NCBI GenBank assembly: GCA_934254925.1
Contig: CAKQMD010000005.1
Coordinates: 21,904-85,903 of the forward strand
Source of the DNA: an uncultured Alphaproteobacteria bacterium
Lineage (GTDB): Bacteria; Pseudomonadota; Alphaproteobacteria; RF32; CAG-239
DNA length: 64,000 nucleotides
Direction of reading: 5' to 3'
Below the pieces are notes generated by a model. The model made no database searches and was not told where the DNA came from. It saw only the letters and a list, made by a program, of their open reading frames with translations. This document shows, in pieces, positions 10,189 to 18,716 of the stretch. How positions within the stretch are numbered: the first letter of the stretch is position 1; each line of letters starts with the position of its first letter. The translations under genes and the position numbers were made by a program.

Positions 10189-11400
10189 ATGGCGTTAAGC
10201 ATTTTTACCCCTTCGGTTACCGGTATGGAAGCCCAGTCGCATGCCTTAGGAACGGTAGCGACCAATATTGCCAATATGCGCACGATCGGTTACAAGGCCA
10301 ATCAGACGATGTTTTATACCCTTTTGGGGTCTCAGCCTGTCGTAAAAGGCAATAATGTTGAACTTTCTTCTTCTCGGGTCGATGTTGACGGCGTCGGCTA
10401 TTATGACCGTACAAATATTGATGCCCAGGGAACGGTGACAGCGTCTTCGGGGAATTATGACGTTGCTTTAAACGGCACCGGTAACGCCTTTTTTATGTTG
10501 CGCGATTCCTCCAACAAAATTTATTATACCCGCGCCGGAGACTTTGGCACAAGAACTGAAGACGGCACCACTTATTTGGTTTCTTCCGGCGGCTTGAAAG
10601 TGCAAGGATTCCCGGCTCTGGAAGGCGGAGGTTTCGGCGCTTCTCCGGATGACATTGTCATCAAATATCCTGAAAAGAGCCCCTCTGTTCCGACGTCGAA
10701 AGTCGAAGTGACGGCAAATGTTCCGGCAACCGGCGTCGATACGTCAAGCTACAGCATTACCGTCTATGGTCCCAACAACGACGGCCGTACCATGAATATG
10801 TTGTTTTCCAAGGTTGAAGGAAAAGTCAATACCTGGAAACTGAGCTTTAACATTGACGGAGGTACGGTAACCTCACCGGATATTGAGGCGGTTTTTGATT
10901 CTTCCGGTCAATTGTTGTCGCCCAAAACTTTTGATCTGACGGTTAATTGGGATGACGGTTCTTCCAATCAGGTGGCCATGGACATTTCGCATATGACGCA
11001 GTATGACGGTTCTTCGGGAATTACGCATGTGTCTCAGGACGGCAAACAGAGCGGAAATTTCGTAAGAAGCTATATCGGCGACGACGGTATCGTCAAAGCC
11101 ACTTATGATAACGGTGTTACCATAAACATGGCCAAACTGGCGGTTGTCGGGTTTGAAGCACCAAACAATTTGTCCCCCTTTGAAGGAACGTTGTTCGAAG
11201 CGACACCCGAGGCCGGAGACAGCCGCTACATGACCGATACCAAAAATTTGATCGTGCCGCAGGCGTTGGAACAGTCAACCGTTAACGCTGAGATTGAGTT
11301 TTCCAACATGATCCAGGTTCAGCGCGCCTATTCGCTGAATACAACCTCTTTCACCACAGCCAATGAAATGTTGGAACTGCTGGTCAATCTAAAAACTTAA
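10189..11400 (+). CDS. flgE: Flagellar hook protein FlgE
   Basis: Builds the hook that joins basal body and filament. The 403-residue protein has the flagellar rod/hook N-terminal motif (GMEAQSHALGTVATNIAN) and the matching C-terminal motif (ALEQSTVNAEIEFSNMI then NEMLELLVNLKT), with FlgE-type D1/D2 beta domains between. I chose the ATG at 10189 because AGAGG lies 6 nt upstream; the TTG at 10183 has no proper spacing. A sigma54-type promoter sits just upstream. Confidence 0.93.
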   Translation: MALSIFTPSVTGMEAQSHALGTVATNIANMRTIGYKANQTMFYTLLGSQPVVKGNNVELSSSRVDVDGVGYYDRTNIDAQGTVTASSGNYDVALNGTGNAFFMLRDSSNKIYYTRAGDFGTRTEDGTTYLVSSGGLKVQGFPALEGGGFGASPDDIVIKYPEKSPSVPTSKVEVTANVPATGVDTSSYSITVYGPNNDGRTMNMLFSKVEGKVNTWKLSFNIDGGTVTSPDIEAVFDSSGQLLSPKTFDLTVNWDDGSSNQVAMDISHMTQYDGSSGITHVSQDGKQSGNFVRSYIGDDGIVKATYDNGVTINMAKLAVVGFEAPNNLSPFEGTLFEATPEAGDSRYMTDTKNLIVPQALEQSTVNAEIEFSNMIQVQRAYSLNTTSFTTANEMLELLVNLKT

Positions 11401-11448
11401 CGACAAAAAGGTCCTCTCCTGCGGCAACCGAATTTGCAGCATATGAGG

Positions 11449-11943
11449 TTACGGACGCTTCAAGAGGCCCAGCGGGTAGAAAGGAGGATTGTCGTCAAAG
11501 CAAAGGTTTGTGGAAAGCGGGCACCCCATAAGATGCAAGGTATCGCCCTTTTTCTCAAATTTGACCAGGAAAGGCGGTATGTCGGGTATCTCGTTGCTAA
11601 CCAAGTCAGAGCGATCATCCTCAGTGATGTCTTGTTTATTAACGGTAGAAGGGCCGCACATATATTTTCCTTCATATGGAGACAGCGAACAAAGCAAAGA
11701 ATCGTCTTTTTCGTCATAAATCAGTAAGATACGGCTGGAAGGAGATCCCGGACGAGTTTTGACCAGCTGAAACTTGACGGTTCCTCTGAATAGGCCGTTT
11801 TCATCGGAAAAATCGACATTTTCCAAACCCGCAGCCTGCCAAGTTCCCAAAAAATCAAGAACTTGGTTTTTCTCTTCTCCTTTTACCGGAAAGGTGGTCA
11901 GTAAAAACAAACATAGGCTTAAAATAAATTTATGTTTCATCAT
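11449..11943 (-). CDS. Secreted protein of unknown function
   Basis: The 164-residue protein has a Sec signal peptide (about residues 1-22, ending PVKG) with no lipobox. The mature part starts with a lipocalin/META-like phrase (FLGTWQAAGLENVDF) and continues with beta-rich sequence and four cysteines (LLCSL, KYMCGP, LMGCPL, NLCFDD), probably two periplasmic disulfides. No named family recognised. GGGAG lies 9-13 nt before the first of two adjacent ATGs. It is convergent with flgE, with 48 bp between. Confidence 0.72.
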   Translation of the reverse strand: MMKHKFILSLCLFLLTTFPVKGEEKNQVLDFLGTWQAAGLENVDFSDENGLFRGTVKFQLVKTRPGSPSSRILLIYDEKDDSLLCSLSPYEGKYMCGPSTVNKQDITEDDRSDLVSNEIPDIPPFLVKFEKKGDTLHLMGCPLSTNLCFDDNPPFYPLGLLKRP

Positions 11944-12015
11944 GATGTTTCTCCCTTTGGGGCTTTTATTGATCAGATCTCAAATAAGATTTGCGTTTAA
12001 TAAGATAAAAGTTGG

Positions 12016-12044
12016 AAAAAAAGCCGCTGATTGGCAGCGGCTTT
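12016..12044 (-). terminator. Intrinsic terminator of the DUF2934-like gene
   Basis: On the reverse strand AAAGCCGCTG / CAGCGGCTTT form a 10-bp stem with a 5-nt loop followed by a T run (A run at 12016-12022). It lies just after the stop of the gene at 12063-12344. Confidence 0.9.
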
Positions 12045-12062
12045 AATGAACTTAAACCTAAC

Positions 12063-12344
12063 TTATTTGCTCTTTTTAGAAGTGGTTTTGGTCAGCTTTT
12101 TGCTCAAAGAAGCGGCAGAACTCTTCAAAGCTGCGGCAGCGGATTTTACCGAAGTTTTTTTGCTGGAAGAAAGGCTTTTCAAAGAAGTGGATTTTTTGCT
12201 GCCGTTGGAAAGGGAAGCCATGGCGTTCAACTGGGCAATGGCGGCGTTCCAGTCGTTCAGGCTGGTGTTGGCTTGGCAGCCGTTGTTTTTCCAAATGTAG
12301 TAAGCAGCTTCGCGGATTGCGTTTTCGTTGAGTAAGTTTTTCAT
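12063..12344 (-). CDS. DUF2934-like small protein with lysine/serine-rich tail
   Basis: The 93-residue protein has an N-terminal half (NAIREAAYYIWKNNG ... LNDWNAAIAQLN) that resembles DUF2934, a short helical domain common in Proteobacteria. Its C-terminal half (about 45-93) is made almost only of Ser, Lys, Ala, Thr and Leu. The tail is strongly basic and low-complexity, like histone-H1-type tails. I start at 12344 because GGGAA precedes this ATG and the domain begins there; an upstream in-frame extension has no ribosome site. A DNA- or RNA-binding role is an inference from charge only. Confidence 0.75.
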   Translation of the reverse strand: MKNLLNENAIREAAYYIWKNNGCQANTSLNDWNAAIAQLNAMASLSNGSKKSTSLKSLSSSKKTSVKSAAAALKSSAASLSKKLTKTTSKKSK

Positions 12345-12536
12345 TTTAGATTCCCTTTTGAATTTTAAGTTTAACAATTCGCTATACAACATATAATCAA
12401 TAGGTTAATAAAACATTTAAACCTAAAATATTTTTAAGCTTTTTATTTGCCACTGTTTTTGCATATTTCATAAGCTAAACTTTAACGAATAGAAAATCCA
12501 AATGGCACGAACTCTAAAAACAATCGCCAAACCTTT

Positions 12537-12580
12537 AAAAAATTAAAACCCCTCGAAAACCTGATGTTTCTAAGGGGTTT
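12537..12580 (-). terminator. Terminator downstream of tRNA-Phe
   Basis: Stem AAACCCCT / AGGGGTTT around a 19-20 nt loop, with a T-rich tail on the reverse strand, starting 4 bp beyond the CCA end of the tRNA gene. Confidence 0.75.
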
Positions 12581-12584
12581 GAAA

Positions 12585-12660
<76 letters not shown>

Positions 12661-12802
12661 ATTGGTTAACGGAAAGGTTTATAAAGCATATTTTTCCGCT
12701 TGTCCAGCTAAAAAAACGCATTATTGCAATTTTTTTTGCGAAGTTTTGTTTTTGCAGCAAAAACATTAGGCTTTTTTAAGCAAAATGTTTTGTTTTAAAA
12801 AT

Positions 12803-12875
12803 TAAAGATCCCCGCTTTCAGAGCTACAGCCCAAACTTGGAACTACACCCCCTTAAACGAGGATCTTTTTTATGC
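12803..12875. ncRNA. Long hairpin-bounded element, possible small RNA or bidirectional terminator
   Basis: Arms AAAGATCC (12804-12811) and GGATCTTT (12861-12868) enclose about 49 nt and are flanked by T-rich tails on both strands. The loop holds two related 10-11 nt copies, GAGCTACAGCC and GAACTACACCC. It lies 12 bp beyond the stop of the aminotransferase gene, so terminator function is likely. The large ordered loop makes a small RNA possible. No known RNA family recognised. Confidence 0.45.
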
Positions 12876-12886
12876 TTGACTAGGAC

Positions 12887-14047
12887 TTAAGCGGCTTTAG
12901 AGTTTTTTTTAGCGGCAAAGTCGTTCATCGTTTTAATGATGTAATCCATGTCCTCTTTATCCAGATAAGGTGTCATCGGGATGGACAAGGCGGTTTTTGA
13001 AAGTTTTTCGCAAACCGGCACATGACGGGTATTCCACTTGGCATAAGCCGTCTGGGTGTTGACCGGACGCGGATAATAGGCGCCGCAGGGGATACCGTTT
13101 TCTTTCAGATAAGCCATCAACTCGTCTCTGTCTTCACAGGTAATGGTATACAGGGCATAAGCCGAATGGCAGTTGTCCAGAATCTTCTGTTTGCCGAAAT
13201 AGCTGTCCAGTTCATTGTCATAGCGGCTTGCTACTTTGAAGCGGTCTTTAAGCTCCTGATCAAAAACTTTCAGCTTTTGCAAAAGAACGGCGGCTTGGAA
13301 AGTGTTCATGCGACCGGTCATGCCGAGACGAACGTTGTCGTAATGGTCTTCCGGGCTCATGCCGTGAACGCGGCAGGACTTGACCAGGTCGTTTTCAGCG
13401 TCATTGTTGGTGAAAACCGCACCGCCATCGCCGTAACCGCCCAGGGGTTTGGTCGGATAGAAGGAAGTAGCGGTCATGTCGGCGATGCTGCCGGCTCTTT
13501 TGCCGTGATAAACGGAACCGAAGGCTTGGCAAGAATCGGCTAAAACGCGCATACCGTTGGCGTGGGCAATTTTGATGATCTCGTCGTAATCGCAGGGAGA
13601 GCCGAAAATGTCAACCGGAATAACGACTTTGGGGGTCAGTTTGCCTTCTTTTTTGACTTCGTCAATGGCACGTTGCAGGTCTTTGGGATCCATATTATAG
13701 GTATCGGGGTCTGAGTCGACGAAAATCGGGGTCGCGCCAAGCAAAACAGGAGCCTCTGCCGAAGCGACAAACGTGAAAGAAGAAACAAAGACGGCATCGC
13801 CTTGTTTAACGTCCCAGGCCATCAGGGCCAGAGTCAGCGCATCCGTTCCCGAACCGCAGGTCGCACAGTGTTTGACGCCGGCATAATTTGCCAGTTTTTC
13901 GTCCAGTTCGCGGGTTTCCGGTCCTTGGCAATAAGCGCCGTGATTCAAAATCGTCTTAAAGGCTTCCAAGAAGTTTTCTTGGCCGATGACTTTTTGCGAA
14001 GTTGCACAATCAAACAGGTTAATGGGTTTTGCAGGTTTGTTTGTCAT
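12887..14047 (-). CDS. DegT/DnrJ/EryC1/StrS-family PLP aminotransferase
   Basis: Sugar aminotransferase family, usually making 4-amino- or 3-amino-deoxysugars for surface polysaccharides or flagellin glycans. The 386-residue length is typical. Family markers are GSGTDALTLALMA (PLP phosphate binding), DSCQAFGSVYHGKRAG, and the catalytic lysine in SFYPTKPLGGYGDGGA. The C-terminal part has the usual YYPRPVN segment. No other sugar-nucleotide genes are adjacent, so the substrate is unknown. It is followed by the hairpin element at 12803-12875. Confidence 0.92.
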   Translation of the reverse strand: MTNKPAKPINLFDCATSQKVIGQENFLEAFKTILNHGAYCQGPETRELDEKLANYAGVKHCATCGSGTDALTLALMAWDVKQGDAVFVSSFTFVASAEAPVLLGATPIFVDSDPDTYNMDPKDLQRAIDEVKKEGKLTPKVVIPVDIFGSPCDYDEIIKIAHANGMRVLADSCQAFGSVYHGKRAGSIADMTATSFYPTKPLGGYGDGGAVFTNNDAENDLVKSCRVHGMSPEDHYDNVRLGMTGRMNTFQAAVLLQKLKVFDQELKDRFKVASRYDNELDSYFGKQKILDNCHSAYALYTITCEDRDELMAYLKENGIPCGAYYPRPVNTQTAYAKWNTRHVPVCEKLSKTALSIPMTPYLDKEDMDYIIKTMNDFAAKKNSKAA

Positions 14048-14246
14048 TGATTAAGATCCTTATAAAGTTTCAACTCGACTGAGATGATAGGAGAAATTTT
14101 CCAGCTTGGCAAAACACAAAAGATTTCCGGCTTGTAACATAGCCTATACATACCGAAATATTAAAAGATGCAGCATAAATTTATTGATTTCATAAATATT
14201 AATGCTATATTACAAATAATTTTTGAACTAACGAAAGGTTTGGGTC

Positions 14247-15056
14247 GTGAATAAAAAAATCTTCTCTCTCATCTTTATAGCTGTTTTGGGAACCTGCTTG
14301 ATTTCTGGAGTGTCAGCCGTCCGGGCCGATGCAGACATTCATGATCAACCGGATCAGTTTGAATCTTTCAACCGCGCCATGTTCAAATTCAACTATCAGG
14401 TTGACCGCTTCGTCCTCAAACCCCTGGCCAAGGGCTATCGTGCCATTACCAACGAAACCATCCGCGAACGGGTGCGTTCGGTAATATCAAATTTACGTGA
14501 GCCGATTTCCTTCGGCAACCAGATTTTGCAAGGGGAGTTTAAGCAGGCGGGCGTCACCTTGGGACGTTTTGCCGTTAACTCGACTTTGGGTTTGGCCGGC
14601 ATGTTTGATGTTGCCGGAGGTTGGGGATGGCAACGCAAAAAAGACGGTTTTGACGCCACTTTGGCCAAATGGTGCGTTAAAGACGGTCCTTTCATCGTTC
14701 TGCCTTTCCTCGGACCGTCCACCCCGCGGGCCTTTACCGGTATGGTCGGAGACTTCTTTATGGATCCCGTTAACTGGATAACCTATGAATCTGACGACGA
14801 TACGGTTAAATATGCAGTGGGTTATGGTTATTATGCTTTGGGAATTGTTGCCCTGCGTGAATCCAGTCTTGAACTGACGGACGAGTTGGAAAAAGGCTCA
14901 GTTGACTACTATGCCACCATGCGTTCGGCCTATCTGCAAAACCGCAACAAAAATTCCTGCTATGGGGATTCGGAAAACAACGCCACTTCTTATGACTTCG
15001 ACTTTGGTGAGGATGAGGAAGATCAGACCTACCAGGAGATGGAAGAAGCGCAGTAA
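14247..15056 (+). CDS. mlaA: MlaA/VacJ family outer-membrane lipid-asymmetry protein
   Basis: Removes phospholipids from the outer leaflet and passes them to MlaC. The 269-residue protein carries family motifs FNRAMFKFNYQVDRFVLKP, FAVNSTLGLAGMFDVA and GPFIVLPFLGPSTPR. The start is a GTG at 14247 with GAAAGG upstream. The signal peptide has a cysteine in LGTC, a poor lipobox because the residue before Cys is Thr, so cleavage by signal peptidase I (after VRADA) is also possible. The C-terminus is an unusual acidic tail (DFDFGEDEEDQ). It is followed 27 bp later by mlaC. Confidence 0.93.
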   Translation: MNKKIFSLIFIAVLGTCLISGVSAVRADADIHDQPDQFESFNRAMFKFNYQVDRFVLKPLAKGYRAITNETIRERVRSVISNLREPISFGNQILQGEFKQAGVTLGRFAVNSTLGLAGMFDVAGGWGWQRKKDGFDATLAKWCVKDGPFIVLPFLGPSTPRAFTGMVGDFFMDPVNWITYESDDDTVKYAVGYGYYALGIVALRESSLELTDELEKGSVDYYATMRSAYLQNRNKNSCYGDSENNATSYDFDFGEDEEDQTYQEMEEAQ

Positions 15057-15083
15057 GATAATCATTGCCAACGGAGAATTATA

Positions 15084-15674
15084 ATGAAAAAAAGTATTTT
15101 TGCCCTTTTGTTCAGTTTGCTGATTGCCGGCAATGCCTCGGCCGAAGTGAACGCTGCCAAAGCGGAAGCTTTTGTTAAAAAAGTGACCAACGAGGGAATT
15201 GAGGACATTATCAACGCCAATGTTTCTCAACAGGTGAAGGATCAGCGTTTTGAAAAGCTTTTCAATCAGGCGCTGGATCTCGATTTTATCGGGAAATTTG
15301 TCTTGGGCCGCAATTGGCGGACTGCCACGCCGGCACAGCAGAAGGAGTTCATCTCGGTCTATCGCCAGTTGAATGTGTCGACCTGGTCGCGGCGTTTTGA
15401 CGAGTTTAAGGGAAAAAACTTCACTTTTGTCGGCACCACGCCTTCTAATTCCGCCAATCAGATTTTTGTAAATACCACGGTAAAGATGGATCAGGGCGAA
15501 CCCGCCAAGGTTGTTTGGCGCGTGAAACAAACCGGCGAGCAATTCAAAATTGTTGATATTATCATTGAAAATGTCAGCTTGGCCATTACCGCCCGTAACG
15601 AGTATACCGCCTTTATCAAGAATAATCCCGGCGGCGTGGAAGCCTTGATCGCCAACCTTAAAACCAAGATTTAA
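15084..15674 (+). CDS. mlaC: MlaC/Ttg2D family periplasmic phospholipid carrier
   Basis: Periplasmic shuttle that accepts phospholipid from MlaA for retrograde transport. The 196-residue protein has a signal peptide (about 1-20, SLLIAGNASA) and the family's helical core with FIGKFVLGRNWRTATPAQQKEF. The beta-sheet half follows and ends in VSLAITARNEYTAFI. It forms a two-gene operon with mlaA; the MlaFED transporter genes are not in the window. Confidence 0.93.
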   Translation: MKKSIFALLFSLLIAGNASAEVNAAKAEAFVKKVTNEGIEDIINANVSQQVKDQRFEKLFNQALDLDFIGKFVLGRNWRTATPAQQKEFISVYRQLNVSTWSRRFDEFKGKNFTFVGTTPSNSANQIFVNTTVKMDQGEPAKVVWRVKQTGEQFKIVDIIIENVSLAITARNEYTAFIKNNPGGVEALIANLKTKI

Positions 15675-15683
15675 TTCAACTCC

Positions 15684-15708
15684 AAGCTCCCGCAAGGGAG
15701 CTTTTTTT
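15684..15708 (+). terminator. Intrinsic terminator of mlaA-mlaC
   Basis: Stem AAGCTCCC / GGGAGCTT, loop GCAA, followed by a run of seven T. Confidence 0.93.
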
Positions 15709-15718
15709 ATTACATGCC

Positions 15719-15960
15719 TTACAGAAAAACCCGAGTAAACTCAGGGCTGAATGCCAAGGTGTCGTTAGACACCGTTCCACACCAACGAGCGTGGTCAAAC
15801 CGTTAGGTTTGTAGCTGTTATAGAACCCCCAGTTTACTGGGGGATATCTTCAAGAAAATCGCGCGTTAGGCGCATGGTTCAGGTTTGCAACCTGTTCAAT
15901 AAAAACCGAAAGGGCAAGCGGATATTTATGCTCTAAATACCGGAACGACAATCTGCCTGA
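15719..15960 (+). mobile_element. Orphan structured RNA element of IS200/IS605-superfamily type (IscB/HEARO omega-RNA-like)
   Basis: About 240 bp with no gene but a chain of short hairpins. They are CCCGAG/CTC(A)GGG with a bulged A (15730-15746), GTGTC/GACAC (15759-15772) and CCAC/GTGG (15777-15794). Next come AAACC/GGTTT (15797-15810), CCCCCAG/CTGGGGG (15826-15843), GCGC/GCGC (15861-15873) and CAGGTT/AACCTG (15880-15894). The first, bulged hairpin follows TTAC, as left ends of some IS200/IS605 elements do. The GAACCCCC-hairpin-GGGGG-TTCAA segment resembles omega-RNA/right-end sequences. No iscB, tnpB or tnpA reading frame exists here. ORF-less HEARO RNAs are known, so this may be a remnant or a non-autonomous copy. 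Confidence 0.5.
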
Positions 15961-15963
15961 TAC

Positions 15964-15997
15964 AAAAAAGAAGGAGGAGAATTTCTTCCCCTCCTTC
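15964..15997 (-). terminator. Intrinsic terminator of the outer-membrane barrel gene
   Basis: On the reverse strand the arms GAAGGAGG / CCTCCTTC enclose a 12-nt loop and are followed by six T (A run 15964-15969). It lies 30 bp past the stop at 16027. Confidence 0.88.
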
Positions 15998-16026
15998 TCC
16001 CAAAGGAATATTATAACCAAATAAAT

Positions 16027-16581
16027 TTAGAAGTTGTAACGGATACCGGCACTGACTTCGTCGATATCGTCATCCATGAAGACATGACGTCCCATCAAGC
16101 GCAAACCGACGTTTTCCGTTACGTTGTACTGCAGACCGACGCCGAGGCGGAAGCCCAGATCATCGTCTTCAAGCTCATAGCCGAAAGCTTTTGCTTCATA
16201 TTCATATTGGGCAACACCGAGGGACCCCAACAGTTCGAGTTTGTCGAAGACCGGATAATAACCGATGAGGTCGGCACCATAGGCATAAAAGCTGGTTTTA
16301 GCTTTACCTGTTTCCCCCGTCGAAATGTTCCTCAACATGTTGCTTTTTTCCTCGCCGGACTTCTGGTAGAAGGCTTCAATGCCGACATAAGGGGTGAGTT
16401 TGACGCCGGCGGAAACGACAAAAGAATTATAATTTTTTTCTATGCCCAAATCTTCCAAACTGCGATCAAAATCCAAATTGGAATAGGCATAGTCAAGACC
16501 GATCACCGGGGTAATTTCCGCAGCTTGGGCATTGAACGTAAACGCTGCTGCTACTGCAGCCAAATAAACAGTTTTTTTCAT
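16027..16581 (-). CDS. Outer-membrane beta-barrel protein, OmpX/Opa/OmpA-barrel type
   Basis: The 184-residue protein has a signal peptide ending AAFTFNAQA (about residue 20). Alternating polar/aromatic beta strands follow and the terminal strand ends in phenylalanine (VSAGIRYNF), the signal recognised by the BAM complex. Length and strand count fit an eight-stranded barrel. There is no OmpA-type peptidoglycan-binding domain. Ligand or role unknown. Confidence 0.88.
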   Translation of the reverse strand: MKKTVYLAAVAAAFTFNAQAAEITPVIGLDYAYSNLDFDRSLEDLGIEKNYNSFVVSAGVKLTPYVGIEAFYQKSGEEKSNMLRNISTGETGKAKTSFYAYGADLIGYYPVFDKLELLGSLGVAQYEYEAKAFGYELEDDDLGFRLGVGLQYNVTENVGLRLMGRHVFMDDDIDEVSAGIRYNF

Positions 16582-16980
16582 TTCTTAAATCCTACAAAAG
16601 TTGTTCAAAACAAATACACTAGTCATAGAGGCAGCGCTGAAAAATTTCCTAACGAAACCAACAACACCGCTTCCATAGGATTTTGGAAAGGAAACAATAG
16701 CCCATTCTGAAGGTGGGGTGCCTTATTCGACCAATCGCTTATTTCGGCATCTCCTTTTAACTCCTATTAAGAGCGGAACAAAAAAGCAATGATGCCTCCA
16801 AGATCAGCCCTTAATACGAAAGTATCTTAACCTAAAAAAATTAAAAGTAAACTATTTAATGCAACTGTGATTAACATTCTATTCAAAATTGTTTAAAGCC
16901 TTCGCATTAGTAGTAATATAAATAACCATCAGTTTTATATTCCTAAAAAAACGAAAATCTCTTCTGATTTTTAATGGCCA
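16582..16980. other. Gene-free intergenic region with base-paired segments
   Basis: About 400 bp upstream of the barrel gene and downstream of recN without a supported gene. It contains GGGGTGCC (near 16716) and GGCATCTC (near 16746), which can pair with two G-U pairs if transcribed from the forward strand. On the reverse strand an alternative pair, GGCATC/GATGCC, is possible between about 16795 and 16750. The reverse-strand piece GGCACCCCACCTT recalls the 3' bubble of alphaproteobacterial 6S RNA, but the terminal stem of 6S was not found. It may be a long leader of the barrel gene or a small RNA. Confidence 0.3.
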
Positions 16981-16982
16981 AA

Positions 16983-17021
16983 ATAAAAAAATCGCCGCAC
17001 TTAGTAATCAAACGCGGCAAT
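16983..17021 (-). terminator. Intrinsic terminator of the recN operon
   Basis: Reverse-strand arms ATTGCCGC / GCGGCGAT with a 15-nt loop, followed by a T run (A-rich 16983-16991). It lies 24 bp past the recN stop. Confidence 0.88.
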
Positions 17022-17044
17022 TCTAAAATAGGATTCACAAAATT

Positions 17045-18706
17045 TTAAGCGCACAGAATCTTGGCATTAGCCCGTGCTTCGTCGGTGATTACTTCTCCGG
17101 CCAGCATTCGGGCAATTTCTTCGATTTTTTCTTCCTGCGTCAATGGGGTAACGGTTGTTGTCGTAACGTTGTCGACGGTACTTTTTTCGACTTTGAAGTG
17201 GTTGTTCCCTCGAGCGGCGACTTGCGGAGAATGGGTCACAACCAAAACTTGAACGTCTTTGGCCAAGCGAGCCAAACGTTCGCCGACGGCTTGCGCCGTT
17301 GCGCCGCCGACGCCAGCGTCGACTTCGTCAAAGATCATGGCTTCCACGTTGGAACTTTGCGCCAAATTGACCTTCAGTGCCAACATAAAACGTGACAACT
17401 CTCCGCCGGAAGCAATTTTGTTGATCGGCCCTTGCGGAGAGTTCGGATTAGTTGCAACGGTAAAATAAACGTTGTCGCAACCATTTTCATTCCAGGCCGA
17501 TTCTTCTAATGCTTCAACCATGGTGACAAACTTGGCTTTTTCCATTTTAAGCGGCGGCAACTCGGCCATAATCAGCCGGTCCAACCTTGCCGCTGCCTCT
17601 TTTCTGGCTTTGCTGAGCGTTTGGGCTTCCCTGACGTAAGACAGGCGAGCTTCCTGCTCTTGATGACGCAGCCGATCCAACCCTTCTTCGCCGTATTCAA
17701 TGGCGGCCAGGCGTTCTTTGAAATCGGCTAAAACCTGTTCCAGGTCGTCCACGCCGCATTGATGTTTGCGCGCCAAAGCCTTCAAAGCAAAAAGGCGTTC
17801 CTCCGTCGCATTGACTTCATTGGCGTCCAAAGAAATGTTTTCCGAAGCGTTTTCAATCTCTGAGAGGGCATCGCTTACTTCGATCAAAGCCTGGTCAAGA
17901 GCGGTGATGATGCCGTCATATTTTCCTTCGACGTGGGCGGCCGCCTTGTCCACGGCGGACTGAGCCTTGCGGATGGCGTCGGTTACGTCACTGCCTTGCG
18001 TCAAAACACCGTAGGCGTAGCTGAGATTTTCCAGAATTTTTTCCGCATTCATCAATTCTGCCCGGCGTTGAGTCAGTTCTTCTTCTTCTCCTTGCCGAGG
18101 CGCCGTTTTTTGCAGTTCTTCAATCCAATGGCGCAGGTTTTCTTCATCTTCTTTGGCCTGATACAAACGCTTTTCCGCCTCCGCTCGCTGCTTTTTGAGC
18201 TGTTGATAGGCTTGATAGGCTTTTTTGACCGCTTCGTTGCGGAGCGGATAAGCGCCGAAAGCGTCTAACACCGCCCGATGATTTGCCGGATTGAGCAATC
18301 CTTGATTGTCGAATTGTCCGTGGATTTCCACCAGATAGCGCCCGATCTCCTTCAGAAGTTTGGCACTGATGGCTTGGTCGTTAATGAAGATTTTTCCTTT
18401 GCCGTCTCTGCTTAAGGAACGCTTGACAATCAATTCGCCGTCAAGTTCAAGGTCGTTTTCCCTTAGCAACTCATAAAGAGGACTGTCGGCCGCCGGCAGG
18501 TCAAAACTGGCCGTGACGGAAAGCTTGTCTTCGCCTTGGCGGATCAATGAAATTTCCGCCCGATTGCCGAGAACCAGACCGAGAGAGTCGAGCAAAATAG
18601 ATTTTCCGGCACCGGTTTCACCGGTTAAAACGCTCAAGCCTTCTTGAAACTCAATGTCGAGTTTGTCAATCAAAACCACGTTGCGGATGTTTAAGCTTTG
18701 TAACAT
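17045..18706 (-). CDS. recN: DNA repair protein RecN
   Basis: SMC-like ATPase that acts early in double-strand break repair. The 553-residue length is normal. The N-terminus MLQSLNIRNVVLIDKLDIEF leads into the Walker A motif GETGAGKSILLDSL. The middle is coiled coil (about 155-370, rich in E, K, L, A). The C-terminal ATPase half has the ABC signature region ASGGELSRFMLAL and Walker B MIFDEVDAGVGGATA. It lies 10 bp downstream of bamD in a reverse-strand group bamD-recN, with lpxC before them. Confidence 0.96.
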   Translation of the reverse strand: MLQSLNIRNVVLIDKLDIEFQEGLSVLTGETGAGKSILLDSLGLVLGNRAEISLIRQGEDKLSVTASFDLPAADSPLYELLRENDLELDGELIVKRSLSRDGKGKIFINDQAISAKLLKEIGRYLVEIHGQFDNQGLLNPANHRAVLDAFGAYPLRNEAVKKAYQAYQQLKKQRAEAEKRLYQAKEDEENLRHWIEELQKTAPRQGEEEELTQRRAELMNAEKILENLSYAYGVLTQGSDVTDAIRKAQSAVDKAAAHVEGKYDGIITALDQALIEVSDALSEIENASENISLDANEVNATEERLFALKALARKHQCGVDDLEQVLADFKERLAAIEYGEEGLDRLRHQEQEARLSYVREAQTLSKARKEAAARLDRLIMAELPPLKMEKAKFVTMVEALEESAWNENGCDNVYFTVATNPNSPQGPINKIASGGELSRFMLALKVNLAQSSNVEAMIFDEVDAGVGGATAQAVGERLARLAKDVQVLVVTHSPQVAARGNNHFKVEKSTVDNVTTTTVTPLTQEEKIEEIARMLAGEVITDEARANAKILCA

Positions 18707-18716
18707 TGTCTCCGGC

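Noticed and set aside
16600..16800. 6S RNA or SRP RNA gene
   Set aside because: Only a short fragment resembles 6S and no closing terminal stem was found; no SRP core motif (GGAAGCAGC) is present. Kept only as an unassigned structured region.
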